Source of the DNA: Pseudomonadota bacterium | Lineage (GTDB): Bacteria > Pseudomonadota > Gammaproteobacteria > Steroidobacterales > Steroidobacteraceae | Direction: 5' to 3' | Length of the DNA: 64,000 nucleotides | Assembly: GCA_018241425.1 (NCBI GenBank) | Contig: JAFEDU010000006.1 | Coordinates: 62,001 to 126,000 of the forward strand | Shown here: positions 8,414 to 16,571 of the stretch, one piece after another | Layout of the letters: each line of letters begins with the position of its first letter | Position numbering within the stretch: the first letter of the stretch is position 1 | Position numbers and translations under genes: made by a program | Notes under the pieces: generated by a model | The model's input: the letters and a program-made list of their open reading frames with translations, nothing else | What the model was told of the DNA's origin: nothing | The model's database searches: none

Positions 8414-9087
8414 CCACCCTCACGCAGCGCACCTTCTCCTCCCGGGACGAGCTGGATGCCGCACTCGCCGCCCGCCTCGCCGGAGCCCTGGCCGCGACCG
8501 GGGCTTCCGCGGTCATGCTGTCCGGGGGCTCCACCCCGATGGCTGCCTACGCGAGGGTCGCGACCCAGCCCCTGGCCCACGACGACCGCCTGCACGTGCT
8601 GTTCACCGACGACCGCTACGTGCCCGCCGATTCCACCGCCAGCAACTACCACCAGTCGCGCGCGCTCACGCTCGCGCTGGCGCTGCCGGATGAGTCGCTG
8701 CTGCGGGTGCGCACCGAGCTGCCGCTCGATGAGGCCGCCGCCGACTACGATGCCGCCCTCACCACGCTCCTGAGTTCCGGGGTCCACGTCGGGCTCGGGC
8801 TGCTGGGGCTCGGCGCCGACGGGCACACCTGCTCGCTCTTCTCGATGGCCGACCTCGACCGCGCCCGCGGCCGTTACGCGATCCCGGTCAAGCGCCCGGA
8901 CGGGATGTCCGCCGTGAGCGTCACCCCGGAGCTGCTCGCGACGGTGCGCGAGCCCGTCTTCATCGTCGCCGGCCCCGGCAAGGAGGCCGCGGTCGAGGCC
9001 CTGCGCGCGCAGGACCGCTCGCTGGTGGCCTGGCGTGCCGTGCAGGGCTGCGCGGACGTGGAGCTGTGGTATTCCCCGCAGGGCTAA
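8410..9087 (+). CDS. pgl: 6-phosphogluconolactonase
   Basis: Hydrolyses 6-phosphogluconolactone to 6-phosphogluconate, the second step of the oxidative pentose phosphate pathway. The 225-residue protein shows the SugE/NagB-like fold signatures: LSGGSTP near residue 38, the FTDDRYVP block and the LLGLGADGHTCSLF motif typical of DevB/Pgl proteins. The gene overlaps the protease gene by four bases and is therefore probably co-expressed with it. Its pathway partners zwf and gnd lie about 12 kb downstream on the other strand. Confidence 0.95.
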   Translation: MTTLTQRTFSSRDELDAALAARLAGALAATGASAVMLSGGSTPMAAYARVATQPLAHDDRLHVLFTDDRYVPADSTASNYHQSRALTLALALPDESLLRVRTELPLDEAAADYDAALTTLLSSGVHVGLGLLGLGADGHTCSLFSMADLDRARGRYAIPVKRPDGMSAVSVTPELLATVREPVFIVAGPGKEAAVEALRAQDRSLVAWRAVQGCADVELWYSPQG

Positions 9088-9145
9088 CGCCCGAAAGCGT
9101 CCTCTATACTCGGACCTCTCAGGCACCCCAAAGGCCGTCCGCCCG

Positions 9146-9808
9146 ATGTTCCTCAAGATCGAGAACTTCCTGACCCCCGCCGAGGTGCAATCGATCACCG
9201 AGATCGCGCGCCAGGCGAAGTTCATCGACGGGCGGCTGTCCAACCCGCACAACGTCGCCAAGGACAACGTCATCAGCGACGCGAGCGACCCGCAGGCCCG
9301 GCAGGCGATCCAGATCGCCTTCACCGCCCTGCAGCGCAGCGAGCAGCTGCGCGACTTCGCCTTCCCGCGCCGCATCGCCCCGCCGACGCTGCTGCGCTAT
9401 GACGTCGGCCGCAAGTACGGCCCGCACGTCGATGCGCCCTACATGCGGGTCGGCAGCGAGCCGCTGCGCTCGGACCTCTCGGCGACGGTGTTCCTGTCCC
9501 CGCCGCAGAGCTACCAGGGGGGTGAGCTCGCCATCCACCTCGGCACCGAGGTGGTCATCGTCAAGGGAGAGCCCGGCACGGCGGTCTTCTACCCCTCGAC
9601 GACGCTGCACGAGGTGGTGCCCGTCACGGCCGGCAGCCGGCTCGTACTGATCACCTTCATCGAGAGCCAGATCCCGGACGAGCGCCAGCGCGACCTGCTC
9701 TACACGCTCGGCGAGGTGCGCGCCCTCGAGGGGCTGAAGATGGAATGGCACAACCGCACGCAGCTCGAGTACGTGATCACGAACCTCCTGCGCATGTGGT
9801 CGCGCTGA
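9146..9808 (+). CDS. 2-oxoglutarate/Fe(II)-dependent dioxygenase, PKHD-type (prolyl 4-hydroxylase-like)
   Basis: A 220-residue oxygenase of the prolyl-4-hydroxylase-like superfamily, similar in layout to the PiuC/YbiX PKHD-type hydroxylases often found near TonB-dependent iron receptors. The facial triad is present: His94 and Asp96 in GPHVDAP, and His155 in TLHEVVP. Arg165 in SRLVLITF would bind 2-oxoglutarate. The ATG at 9146 begins the family-type N-terminus (MFLKIENFLTPAEV). A TATACT hexamer at 9105-9110 may be a -10 element. It is the first gene of the receptor-associated cluster; the substrate is unknown. Confidence 0.88.
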   Translation: MFLKIENFLTPAEVQSITEIARQAKFIDGRLSNPHNVAKDNVISDASDPQARQAIQIAFTALQRSEQLRDFAFPRRIAPPTLLRYDVGRKYGPHVDAPYMRVGSEPLRSDLSATVFLSPPQSYQGGELAIHLGTEVVIVKGEPGTAVFYPSTTLHEVVPVTAGSRLVLITFIESQIPDERQRDLLYTLGEVRALEGLKMEWHNRTQLEYVITNLLRMWSR

Positions 9809-11274
9809 CGCCCCCGCCCGAGGTCCAGGCACAGTTCGCCGCCGCCGAGCGGCTCACGCAGGCCGGGCGCACCGCCGAAGCCGCCGCGGCCTACCAGGCC
9901 CTGCTCGCCCGCCATCCCGCGCTGCCGGAGGGCTGGTACAACCTCGCCCACGCCCGGCGCCGCCTGGGCGACGCTGCGGGAGCGCTTGCCGCCTATGCCG
10001 AGGCGCTGCGCCGCGGCATCGCGGATCCGCAGGAGGTGCACCTCAACCGGGCGGTGATCCTCGCCGAGGACCTGCGCGAGACGGACGCGGCGCGCGCCGA
10101 GCTCCTGCGCGCGCTCGAACTCGCCCCCGCCTACCGGCCCGCCCTGCTCAATCTCGCGAACCTCCACGAGGACCTGGGCGAACGCGAGGCGGCCCGCGCG
10201 CGCTACCTCGAGCTCCTCGGGCTCAACCCGGGGGACGTGCAGGCGCTCGCGCGCCTGGGACAACTCACCGGCCGCGAGGATGCCCCGCCCCTCATCGCAA
10301 CGATTCAGGAACGGCTCGCCGACCCGGGGTTGTCTTTCGCCGATCGCGCGAGCCTGGGCTTTTCACTGGCGCGACTGCGGGACGCCTGCGGGGAATACGG
10401 CCCCGCGTTCCAGGCGGCGACCGCCGCGAACGCGGCCAGCCGCGCGAGCGTGCATCCCCCGGCGCGCTACGACCGTGCCGCCCAGGAGGCGCTCACGCAG
10501 GCGCTGATCCGGGCCTTCCCGGCCCCGGCGCCCCAGGCTGCAGATCCCGGCCCGGGCCCGCAGCCGATCTTCATCTGCGGCATGTACCGCTCCGGCTCGA
10601 CGCTGACCGAGCAGCTGCTCGCAGGCCACACGCAGGTGCGCCCCGGGGGCGAACTCACGCTGCTGCCGCAGCTGATCGGGGCGCGGGTGAATCCGTTTCC
10701 CGCCGCCATGGGCCGGGCCAGCCCGACGACGCTCGAGGACCTCGCCCGCGAGTACCGCGCGGGGCTCGCGCGGCTCTTCCCCGGCGCGCTGCACGTGACG
10801 GACAAGCGCCCGGACAACTTTCTCCTCATCGGGCTCATCAAGCGCCTGTTCCCGGCAGCGCGGATCGTGCACACCACCCGCGACCCGCTCGACACCTGCC
10901 TCTCCATATTCTTCCTGCACGCGGACCCGCAGCTCAGCTACGCCCTCGACCTCGCCGACACCGGGCACTACTTCGGCCAGTACCGGCGCCTCATGGCCCA
11001 TTGGAAGTCCCTCTACGGCCCGGACATCCTGGATTTCAATTACGATGCCCTCGTGCGCGATCCGCGCACCGCGGTCGGGGGCCTCTTGGGCTTTCTCGGA
11101 CTGCCCTGGCAGGAGAGTTGTCTGGATTTCAGGGAGCGCGCCGGCGCGGTGCGCACGGCGAGCGTCTGGCAGGTACGGGAAGGGCTTTACCGGCGCTCGT
11201 CCGGGCGCGCCAGCCACTATGGCCGGGAACTCGCAGGCCTCGCCGCGGAACTCAGGGCCTTCGGGCCCGGCTGA
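9796..11274 (+). CDS. TPR-domain sulfotransferase
   Basis: About 492 residues from the GTG at 9796; an ATG at 9745 is the alternative and would overlap the previous gene more deeply. The N-terminal half contains tetratricopeptide repeats (for example PEGWYNLAHARRRLGDAAGA and PALLNLANLHEDLGEREAA). The C-terminal half is a sulfotransferase domain with the 5'-phosphosulfate loop CGMYRSGSTLTEQLL and a 3'-phosphate region (HTTRDPLDTCLS). This architecture is like tyrosylprotein-sulfotransferase-type enzymes, so a polypeptide acceptor held by the TPR is plausible but unproven. No signal peptide is visible, so it should act in the cytoplasm. Confidence 0.85.
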   Translation: MVALTPPPEVQAQFAAAERLTQAGRTAEAAAAYQALLARHPALPEGWYNLAHARRRLGDAAGALAAYAEALRRGIADPQEVHLNRAVILAEDLRETDAARAELLRALELAPAYRPALLNLANLHEDLGEREAARARYLELLGLNPGDVQALARLGQLTGREDAPPLIATIQERLADPGLSFADRASLGFSLARLRDACGEYGPAFQAATAANAASRASVHPPARYDRAAQEALTQALIRAFPAPAPQAADPGPGPQPIFICGMYRSGSTLTEQLLAGHTQVRPGGELTLLPQLIGARVNPFPAAMGRASPTTLEDLAREYRAGLARLFPGALHVTDKRPDNFLLIGLIKRLFPAARIVHTTRDPLDTCLSIFFLHADPQLSYALDLADTGHYFGQYRRLMAHWKSLYGPDILDFNYDALVRDPRTAVGGLLGFLGLPWQESCLDFRERAGAVRTASVWQVREGLYRRSSGRASHYGRELAGLAAELRAFGPG

Positions 11275-11282
11275 CCCGGTCC

Positions 11283-11948
11283 ATGAGCAGCGTAAGCCTC
11301 GTCCCGATATTCGCGACCCCGTTCGCCGTGGTGGACCTCCCGGAAGCCGTCGCCGCGAACCCCGCCCTGGCCGCGCTCATCGCCCGCAACGCCACGCCTG
11401 AGCGCCGCGACCCGCAGTTCCTGGAGGATCCGTTCTGTTACCGCAGCCGGGAAGACCTGTTCGAGTGGCAGGAGGAGGCCCTCGTCCGGGTGCTGGCGCC
11501 CGCCCTGAGCGGCCTGTGCGATGCGGTCCAGCAGGCCAGCGCACAGAGCCCGGAGGAATTCTCGCGGCTGGGGATGCAGGCCCGGGGACGCTTCGCCATC
11601 GTTCGGCCCCTTGGGGCGATACCGGCCGCTTCGGCGCCGATGGCCTCCTGGTGTGCGGTCTACTGCGTCGCGGCCCCGGCCCCGTCGGCCTCCCGGGCCG
11701 ACAGCGCCACCCTGCGCCTCTACGGCATCCGGGGCAGCTCCATGTTCATGGACGCCGCGAACCATCGGATGCGCGACCCGTTCTCCCTCAGCCATCAGTC
11801 CTGGCGGCCCGTTGCCGGCCAGATGGCGGTTTTTCCCGCCTCGATGCTGCACGAAGTCGCCCTGAACCACGCAGATAGCGACCTGATCCTGCTCCTGATG
11901 CGGGTTCGGTTCGCGCTGCCCGGGCAGATGGGGGTGCCCTCGTGGTGA
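11283..11948 (+). CDS. 2OG-Fe(II) oxygenase-like protein, probably catalytically degenerate
   Basis: A 221-residue protein related to its downstream neighbour: both share an (A)SW(S/C)AVYCV core and an FP...HE(V) C-terminal block. In this copy the segment before SWCAVYCV (IPAASAPMA) lacks the histidine of the neighbour's HNHPLASW, and the arginine-containing TRITVATN stretch is replaced by SDLILLLM. Only the distal His (MLHEVAL) remains. It may be a pseudoenzyme, perhaps a partner subunit. The ATG at 11283 is eight bases after the sulfotransferase stop, and the 3' end overlaps the next gene by seven bases. Confidence 0.7.
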   Translation: MSSVSLVPIFATPFAVVDLPEAVAANPALAALIARNATPERRDPQFLEDPFCYRSREDLFEWQEEALVRVLAPALSGLCDAVQQASAQSPEEFSRLGMQARGRFAIVRPLGAIPAASAPMASWCAVYCVAAPAPSASRADSATLRLYGIRGSSMFMDAANHRMRDPFSLSHQSWRPVAGQMAVFPASMLHEVALNHADSDLILLLMRVRFALPGQMGVPSW

Positions 11949-12592
11949 ATCCCCGGCTGCGGATCGGGGGTGCCTTCGCCGTACCCTTCATCGACGGCCG
12001 CCTCGAGGACTGCGGGGCCCTCAACCGCGAACTCGAGGCCCTGTTCCTGGCCCGGGAGAACGACGAGAACCGCAACCCGACCCCGACCCACACGCCCCAG
12101 TCGGAGCTCTTCGAGAGCCGTTTCAACCTCTTCCTGTGGCCGGAGGCCTGCGTCCAGGCCCTCCGCTCCTTCATGCTGGGGAGCCTCGTCGAGGCCCTCG
12201 CCCAGGTCTCGGATCTTCCCCAGGCGGAGCTGGCCCGGCTCCAGATCCACAACCACACCTGGTTCCACATCACCCGCTACGGCGGTTCCTTCATCGCTCA
12301 CAACCACCCGCTGGCATCCTGGTCCGCGGTGTACTGCGTGCGGGCCGGCGAGCGCCTTCCCGATCGGCCGGACAGCGGGGTCTTGAGGTTTCTCGACACG
12401 CGCGCCGGCGCCGATGCGTACCTGGACCCGGCCAACCGGCGCCTCAAGTCCCTCTTCGCCCTGGGCAGCCGCGAGATGCGGCTCGAGGAGGGCCACATCG
12501 TCATATTCCCCTCCTTCGCTTTCCACGAGGTGTCCCCGTTCTACGGCCGGGACACCCGTATCACGGTCGCCACCAACTGCTGGTTCACCTGA
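11942..12592 (+). CDS. putative 2OG-Fe(II) oxygenase (TIGR02466-like)
   Basis: A 216-residue member of the poorly characterised putative 2-oxoglutarate/Fe(II) oxygenase family seen in proteobacteria and phages. Likely metal ligands are the histidines of IAHNHPLASW and the distal His in FAFHEVSPF. The arginine in DTRITVATNCWF is the likely 2-oxoglutarate anchor. The GTG start at 11942 lies inside the end of the preceding paralogue, so the two are coupled. The acceptor is unknown; in this setting a peptide or protein is a reasonable guess. Confidence 0.75.
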   Translation: MVNPRLRIGGAFAVPFIDGRLEDCGALNRELEALFLARENDENRNPTPTHTPQSELFESRFNLFLWPEACVQALRSFMLGSLVEALAQVSDLPQAELARLQIHNHTWFHITRYGGSFIAHNHPLASWSAVYCVRAGERLPDRPDSGVLRFLDTRAGADAYLDPANRRLKSLFALGSREMRLEEGHIVIFPSFAFHEVSPFYGRDTRITVATNCWFT

Positions 12593-12867
12593 AGCGCTGA
12601 CCGGACGGCACCGACCGAGCGCCGGGGTAATGCCCCACCGCCCGGACCGACTGTTGCGGATCTGCCACGTCGCGCGAACCCTTGTTGCGGCCGTGCTAAA
12701 TGGGCTGGGAACACCGTGTTCTTACGGATAGCGGCGGGTTGGCAACACTGGTAGTGCGTGCTCTAATGCGCGCCAAGTCAGGCGGGCCCGAGGGAAGGGT
12801 TCCGAAACGCGTACGCGGGTCGCCCGAGACTTTTTCCCTACAAATTATTATTCAGAGGAAATTACAC
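12593..12867 (+). promoter_or_regulatory. upstream region of the TonB-dependent receptor with a sigma-70-type promoter
   Basis: A 275-base leader region. It contains TTGGCA at 12739-12744, a 17-base spacer and TCTAAT at 12762-12767, one of the best sigma-70-type promoters in the window. The start of transcription would be near 12774, giving an untranslated leader of about 95 bases that becomes AT-rich before the AGAGGA ribosome-binding site at 12854-12859. This suggests the receptor can be expressed apart from the upstream enzymes. Confidence 0.55.
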
Positions 12868-15800
12868 ATGGCGAGAAGTCGCAGCTTGCAACAAGCGGTG
12901 CGCTTTGCCCTGGCTACGGCGTCTGCCGCGGCCGGTGTAACGGCGCTGCACGCTCAGGAAGCGCCGGCCCCAGCCGCAACAGCCGCTCCCGTCGAGGAAG
13001 TGGTCGTTACGGGCTCCCGTCTGCTCACGCCGAACGAGACCTCGATCAGCCCGGTCACGTCGGTCACGGCAACGGACATCGCGGCCACGGGTCTGACCCG
13101 CACGGAAGACATCCTGAACAACCTGCCGATGGTGTTCGCGGGACAGAATTCCACGACCTCCAACGGCTCGGACGGCACGGCCACGATCGACCTGCGCGGC
13201 CTGGGCAACCAGCGCACGCTGGTGCTGGTCAACGGTCGCCGCCTCGGTCCTGGCCAGGGTGACGGCAGAAACTACTCCGACATCAACCAGATCCCCGCTG
13301 CACTGATCGACCGTATCGACATCGAGACCGGTGGTGCTTCGGCGACCTACGGCGCGGATGCCGTCGCGGGCGTCGTCAACTTCGTCCTCAACACGCACTT
13401 CGAGGGCGTGAAGGTCGACGCCGGCTACCACTTCAACGAGCACAGCAACAACGCGACCTGGGCGCAGCAGCTGGTCACGGCCGCGGGCGACCAGAACCCG
13501 GACAGCCGCGTCGACACCGGCTTCGGCAAGAACTTCTCGGTCGTGATGGGCTCGAACTTTGCCGACGACAAGGGCAATGCGACCGCCTACGTCACCTACG
13601 ACAACCAGGGTGCGACCACGCAGAACAAGTACGACTACAGCGCGTGCACGTTCGGCAAGGCGAGCGCCACGGCACTGCAGTGCGCCGGCTCGTACACCTC
13701 CAAGGGCGGCCTGTTCCTCGCCTACGGCAACAACGGCTCGGACCTGCTGTACCACACGGTCGACCCGAAGACCGGCCAGTTCCGGTACTTCAACCCGGCG
13801 ACCGACCTGTACAACTACGGCCCGCTGAACTACTACCAGACGCCGAACGAGCGCTGGACGGCCGGCGCGTTCGTGAACTACGAGGTCAACTCGCACGTCA
13901 CGGCGTACTCGGAGTTCATGTGGACCCGCAACGAGTCCTCCGCCCAGATCGCCGAGAGCGGCGACTTCGGCGTGGCCTCGTTCATCCCCTGCGCCAACCC
14001 GCTGCTGACCGCCCAGGAGCGTTCGACGCTGTGCTCCGCGGCCAACCTTGCGGCCCAGGGCAACCCGACGGAGACCGTGGGTGGCGTGACCTACCCGGGT
14101 ATCAACACCTACATCCTGCGCCGCAACGTGGAAGGCGGTCCGCGTACCGCGACCTTCCGCTCCGACGCCGTGCGCCTGGTGCTCGGCCTCAAGGGTGACT
14201 TCGCCGATGCCTGGCACTGGGACGTGTATGCCCAGCGCGGCACGGTCGACACGCAGCTCGGCAACGAGAACTACCTCAACAACACGTCGATCGCGAATGC
14301 GCTGAACGTGGTGCCGGGTGCCAACGGCCCGACCTGCGCCTCGGTCATCCAGGGAACCGACAAGGCCTGCGTGCCCTGGAACATCTGGGTGCCGGGCGGG
14401 GTAACCAAGGCGGCAACCAGCTACCTGTCGGTGCCGCTGCTGGTCGATGCCACGGTGGCCGAGCAGGTCGTGTCCGGAAGCATCACGGGCGACCTCGGCA
14501 AGTACGGGGTCAAGCTGCCGACCGCGGACAGCGGCCTGCAGGTGAACTTCGGTGCCGAGTACCGCTCGGAGGCTGCGGACTTCCTGCCGGACTACCTCTC
14601 GCAGCAGGGCAGCGCGGCCGGTTCCGGCGGCCCGACCAACCCGGTCTCGGGCGACTTCCACGTCAAGGAAGCGTTCACCGAGTTCGGCCTGCCGCTCGTC
14701 GAGCACGCACCGCTCGTCGAGTCGCTCAGCCTGAACGGCGGCTACCGCTACTCGGACTACAGCGAGGGCTTCAAGACCAACACCTACAAGATCGGCATGG
14801 AGTACGCGCCGCTCAAGGACATCAAGCTGCGCGCGAGCTACCAGCGTGCCGTGCGTGCCCCGAACATCGCGGAGCTCTACGCGCCGCAGTCGGTGCAGCT
14901 CGACGGCTCGATCGATCCGTGCGCGGGTGCGGCCCCGGCGGCGAGCGCTGCCAAGTGCGCCCTCACCGGCGTCAGCGCGGCCCAGTACGGTCACATCGGT
15001 GCCAACGCGGCCAACCAGTACAACGGCCTGCTCGGCGGTAACCCGCAGCTGGAGCCGGAGAAGGCGGACACCTACTCCATCGGACTGGTGTTCACGCCGA
15101 CGTTCGTGTCCGGACTTACCGCCTCGGTCGACTACTTCAACATCAAGATCGACAACATCATCGGCCGTATCGGTGCGGACACGATCATCAACAACTGTCT
15201 GGCCAGCAACGATGCGAACTCGAGCTTCTGCCAGGCCATCCACCGCTCGCCCACCGGCTCGCTGTGGCTGACCCCGGCGGGTTACGTGTCGGATACCAAC
15301 GTCAACCAGGGACAGCTGTCCACCAAGGGGCTCGACATCACCGCGGCCTACCGCGTCCCGCTGCCGAAGCTCGGCTCGGTGACGTTAGGCCTCGAGGGCA
15401 CGCGGCTGAACTCGCTGGCCACCGAGCCGATCAGCGGCGGACCGTCCTACGACTGCGTGGGCTACTTCGGTTCGATCTGCGGCGCGGCCAACCCCAAGTG
15501 GCGCAGCGTGTTCACCGCCACGTGGGCGACCCCCTGGGACGGCCTGGACTTCGGCCTGCGGTGGCGCTACATCGGTGCGGATGACTCCGAGCTGACGAGC
15601 TCCAACCCGCAGCTGGCGGGCGCCCCGTTCGTGCCGACCTCGCACATCGGTGCCTACAACTACATCGACCTTCAGACCACGTTCAACCTTGCGAAGAACG
15701 TGACCCTGCAGCTCGGTGTGAACAACATCGCCGACAAGAACCCGCCGATCGTGGTGGGTGGCGACTGCTCGACGTCCAGCCCGGCTGGCGCGAACTGCAA

Positions 15801-15873
15801 CGGCAATACCTTCCCGGGCGTCTACGACGCGATGGGCCGGTACCTGTTCGCGCACATTTCGGCGCAGTTCTAA
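12868..15873 (+). CDS. TonB-dependent outer-membrane receptor
   Basis: A 1001-residue outer-membrane receptor for active uptake driven by TonB-ExbBD. It has a signal peptide ending at LHAQE, a TonB-box/plug start (VEEVVVTGSRL), plug motifs (DIDLRGLGNQRTLVLVNGRR-like, SATYGADAVAGVVNFVL) and a beta-barrel ending in an aromatic residue (SAQF), as outer-membrane insertion requires. All 14 cysteines fall in seven close pairs with 7 to 13 residues between partners, probably disulfides in extracellular loops. The ligand is not evident. ATG at 12868 follows an AGAGGA site. A strong terminator follows the gene. Confidence 0.95.
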   Translation: MARSRSLQQAVRFALATASAAAGVTALHAQEAPAPAATAAPVEEVVVTGSRLLTPNETSISPVTSVTATDIAATGLTRTEDILNNLPMVFAGQNSTTSNGSDGTATIDLRGLGNQRTLVLVNGRRLGPGQGDGRNYSDINQIPAALIDRIDIETGGASATYGADAVAGVVNFVLNTHFEGVKVDAGYHFNEHSNNATWAQQLVTAAGDQNPDSRVDTGFGKNFSVVMGSNFADDKGNATAYVTYDNQGATTQNKYDYSACTFGKASATALQCAGSYTSKGGLFLAYGNNGSDLLYHTVDPKTGQFRYFNPATDLYNYGPLNYYQTPNERWTAGAFVNYEVNSHVTAYSEFMWTRNESSAQIAESGDFGVASFIPCANPLLTAQERSTLCSAANLAAQGNPTETVGGVTYPGINTYILRRNVEGGPRTATFRSDAVRLVLGLKGDFADAWHWDVYAQRGTVDTQLGNENYLNNTSIANALNVVPGANGPTCASVIQGTDKACVPWNIWVPGGVTKAATSYLSVPLLVDATVAEQVVSGSITGDLGKYGVKLPTADSGLQVNFGAEYRSEAADFLPDYLSQQGSAAGSGGPTNPVSGDFHVKEAFTEFGLPLVEHAPLVESLSLNGGYRYSDYSEGFKTNTYKIGMEYAPLKDIKLRASYQRAVRAPNIAELYAPQSVQLDGSIDPCAGAAPAASAAKCALTGVSAAQYGHIGANAANQYNGLLGGNPQLEPEKADTYSIGLVFTPTFVSGLTASVDYFNIKIDNIIGRIGADTIINNCLASNDANSSFCQAIHRSPTGSLWLTPAGYVSDTNVNQGQLSTKGLDITAAYRVPLPKLGSVTLGLEGTRLNSLATEPISGGPSYDCVGYFGSICGAANPKWRSVFTATWATPWDGLDFGLRWRYIGADDSELTSSNPQLAGAPFVPTSHIGAYNYIDLQTTFNLAKNVTLQLGVNNIADKNPPIVVGGDCSTSSPAGANCNGNTFPGVYDAMGRYLFAHISAQF

Positions 15874-15894
15874 GACGAGAGTCGATGACCTTGA

Positions 15895-15927
15895 AGCGGC
15901 GGGCTGCAAAGCCCGCCGCTTTTTTTT
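15895..15927 (+). terminator. rho-independent terminator of the receptor gene
   Basis: A perfect 10-base-pair stem (AGCGGCGGGC at 15895-15904 with GCCCGCCGCT at 15911-15920), a six-base loop TGCAAA, and seven T at 15921-15927. It lies 22 bases after the receptor stop and isolates the receptor transcript. Confidence 0.93.
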
Positions 15928-15989
15928 GGGCCGAAAAAAAAGGATGGAGCGCCCGGACGGCGCACCGGCCCGATGGGCCGGGAGGGGGG

Positions 15990-16571
15990 TTACTTCAGAC
16001 GCCGCACCCGATGGGAGCGGCCGGCGGGCGTGTAGAGGATGAAAGAGCCGAACGTGGCGCGCTGGATGGTTACCAGGTCGCCCGTGTTCAGCAGTGCGTC
16101 CCGGCCATCCATGAGCTCCCACAGCTGGTTGCCCTCGATCCCCTCGAGCATCACGGTCCGCCGGTTCATGGAATCGCGGCCGAAGGACAGCACCTTCGCC
16201 GTGGTCGAGGAGGCCCCCGGGGCCGGCTTGGGGTGCTCCTCCTGGTAGAGGCCGAAGGAGTTCCTGGCCGGCGCAGAACTGCCGGCGGCAGGCGCTGCCG
16301 GCGGCGCCGGCGCCGGCGCCGCAGCGCTGGCGGCGGGAGGCTTAGGGGCCGGCGTGGCGGGCGCTGGCGCTGCCGGACCGGCGGATGAAGGCCCGGCCGC
16401 CGGTGCAGGCGCGGTGTGACCGGACAGGCGGTCGTAGCAGGCCAGCCGCTCGGCATCGGAGGGCAGCGCCGCACAGTCCTTGAGGCTCATCGGCGTGTCG
16501 GCGTGCGCGGGGCTGCCGATCGCGCTGGCGGCGACGATCATCAATGCGGGGATCTTGGCGCGCAGGCTCAC
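15990..16571 (-). CDS. small exported protein of unknown function
   Basis: About 193 residues from a GTG at 16571 that overlaps the stop of the hydroxylase gene (GTGA). The N-terminus is a signal peptide (IPALMIVAASAIGSPAHA). It is followed by a short Cys-paired motif (LKDCAALPSDAERLACYDRL) shared by many periplasmic proteobacterial proteins. A linker of about 55 residues is rich in Ala and Pro, and the C-terminal domain contains FGLYQEEHP and GDLVTIQRATFGSFIL and may be a small beta-fold. I do not recognise a defined function. Coupling to the hydroxylase suggests a joint role or simple operon membership. Confidence 0.75.
   Translation of the reverse strand: MSLRAKIPALMIVAASAIGSPAHADTPMSLKDCAALPSDAERLACYDRLSGHTAPAPAAGPSSAGPAAPAPATPAPKPPAASAAAPAPAPPAAPAAGSSAPARNSFGLYQEEHPKPAPGASSTTAKVLSFGRDSMNRRTVMLEGIEGNQLWELMDGRDALLNTGDLVTIQRATFGSFILYTPAGRSHRVRRLK

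Noticed and set aside
7274..9087. Considered calling the PDZ protease degS with a sigma-E role
   Set aside because: The architecture fits DegS, but no rseA, rpoE or mucD neighbours are present, so I left the gene symbol empty.
12630..12731. A 33-codon frame upstream of the receptor, considered as a possible modified-peptide precursor
   Set aside because: It ends before the predicted receptor promoter, has no ribosome-binding site, and lacks a leader/core layout; it looks like ordinary intergenic sequence.
12862..15243. A 793-codon open frame opposite the TonB-dependent receptor
   Set aside because: Pure shadow of a certain gene; the protein has no recognisable domain and its codon pattern is set by the other strand.
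16270..16420. Repeated GCCGGCGCC-type sequence considered as a microsatellite or CRISPR-like repeat
   Set aside because: It encodes the Ala/Pro linker of the exported protein in frame; there are no regular spacers.
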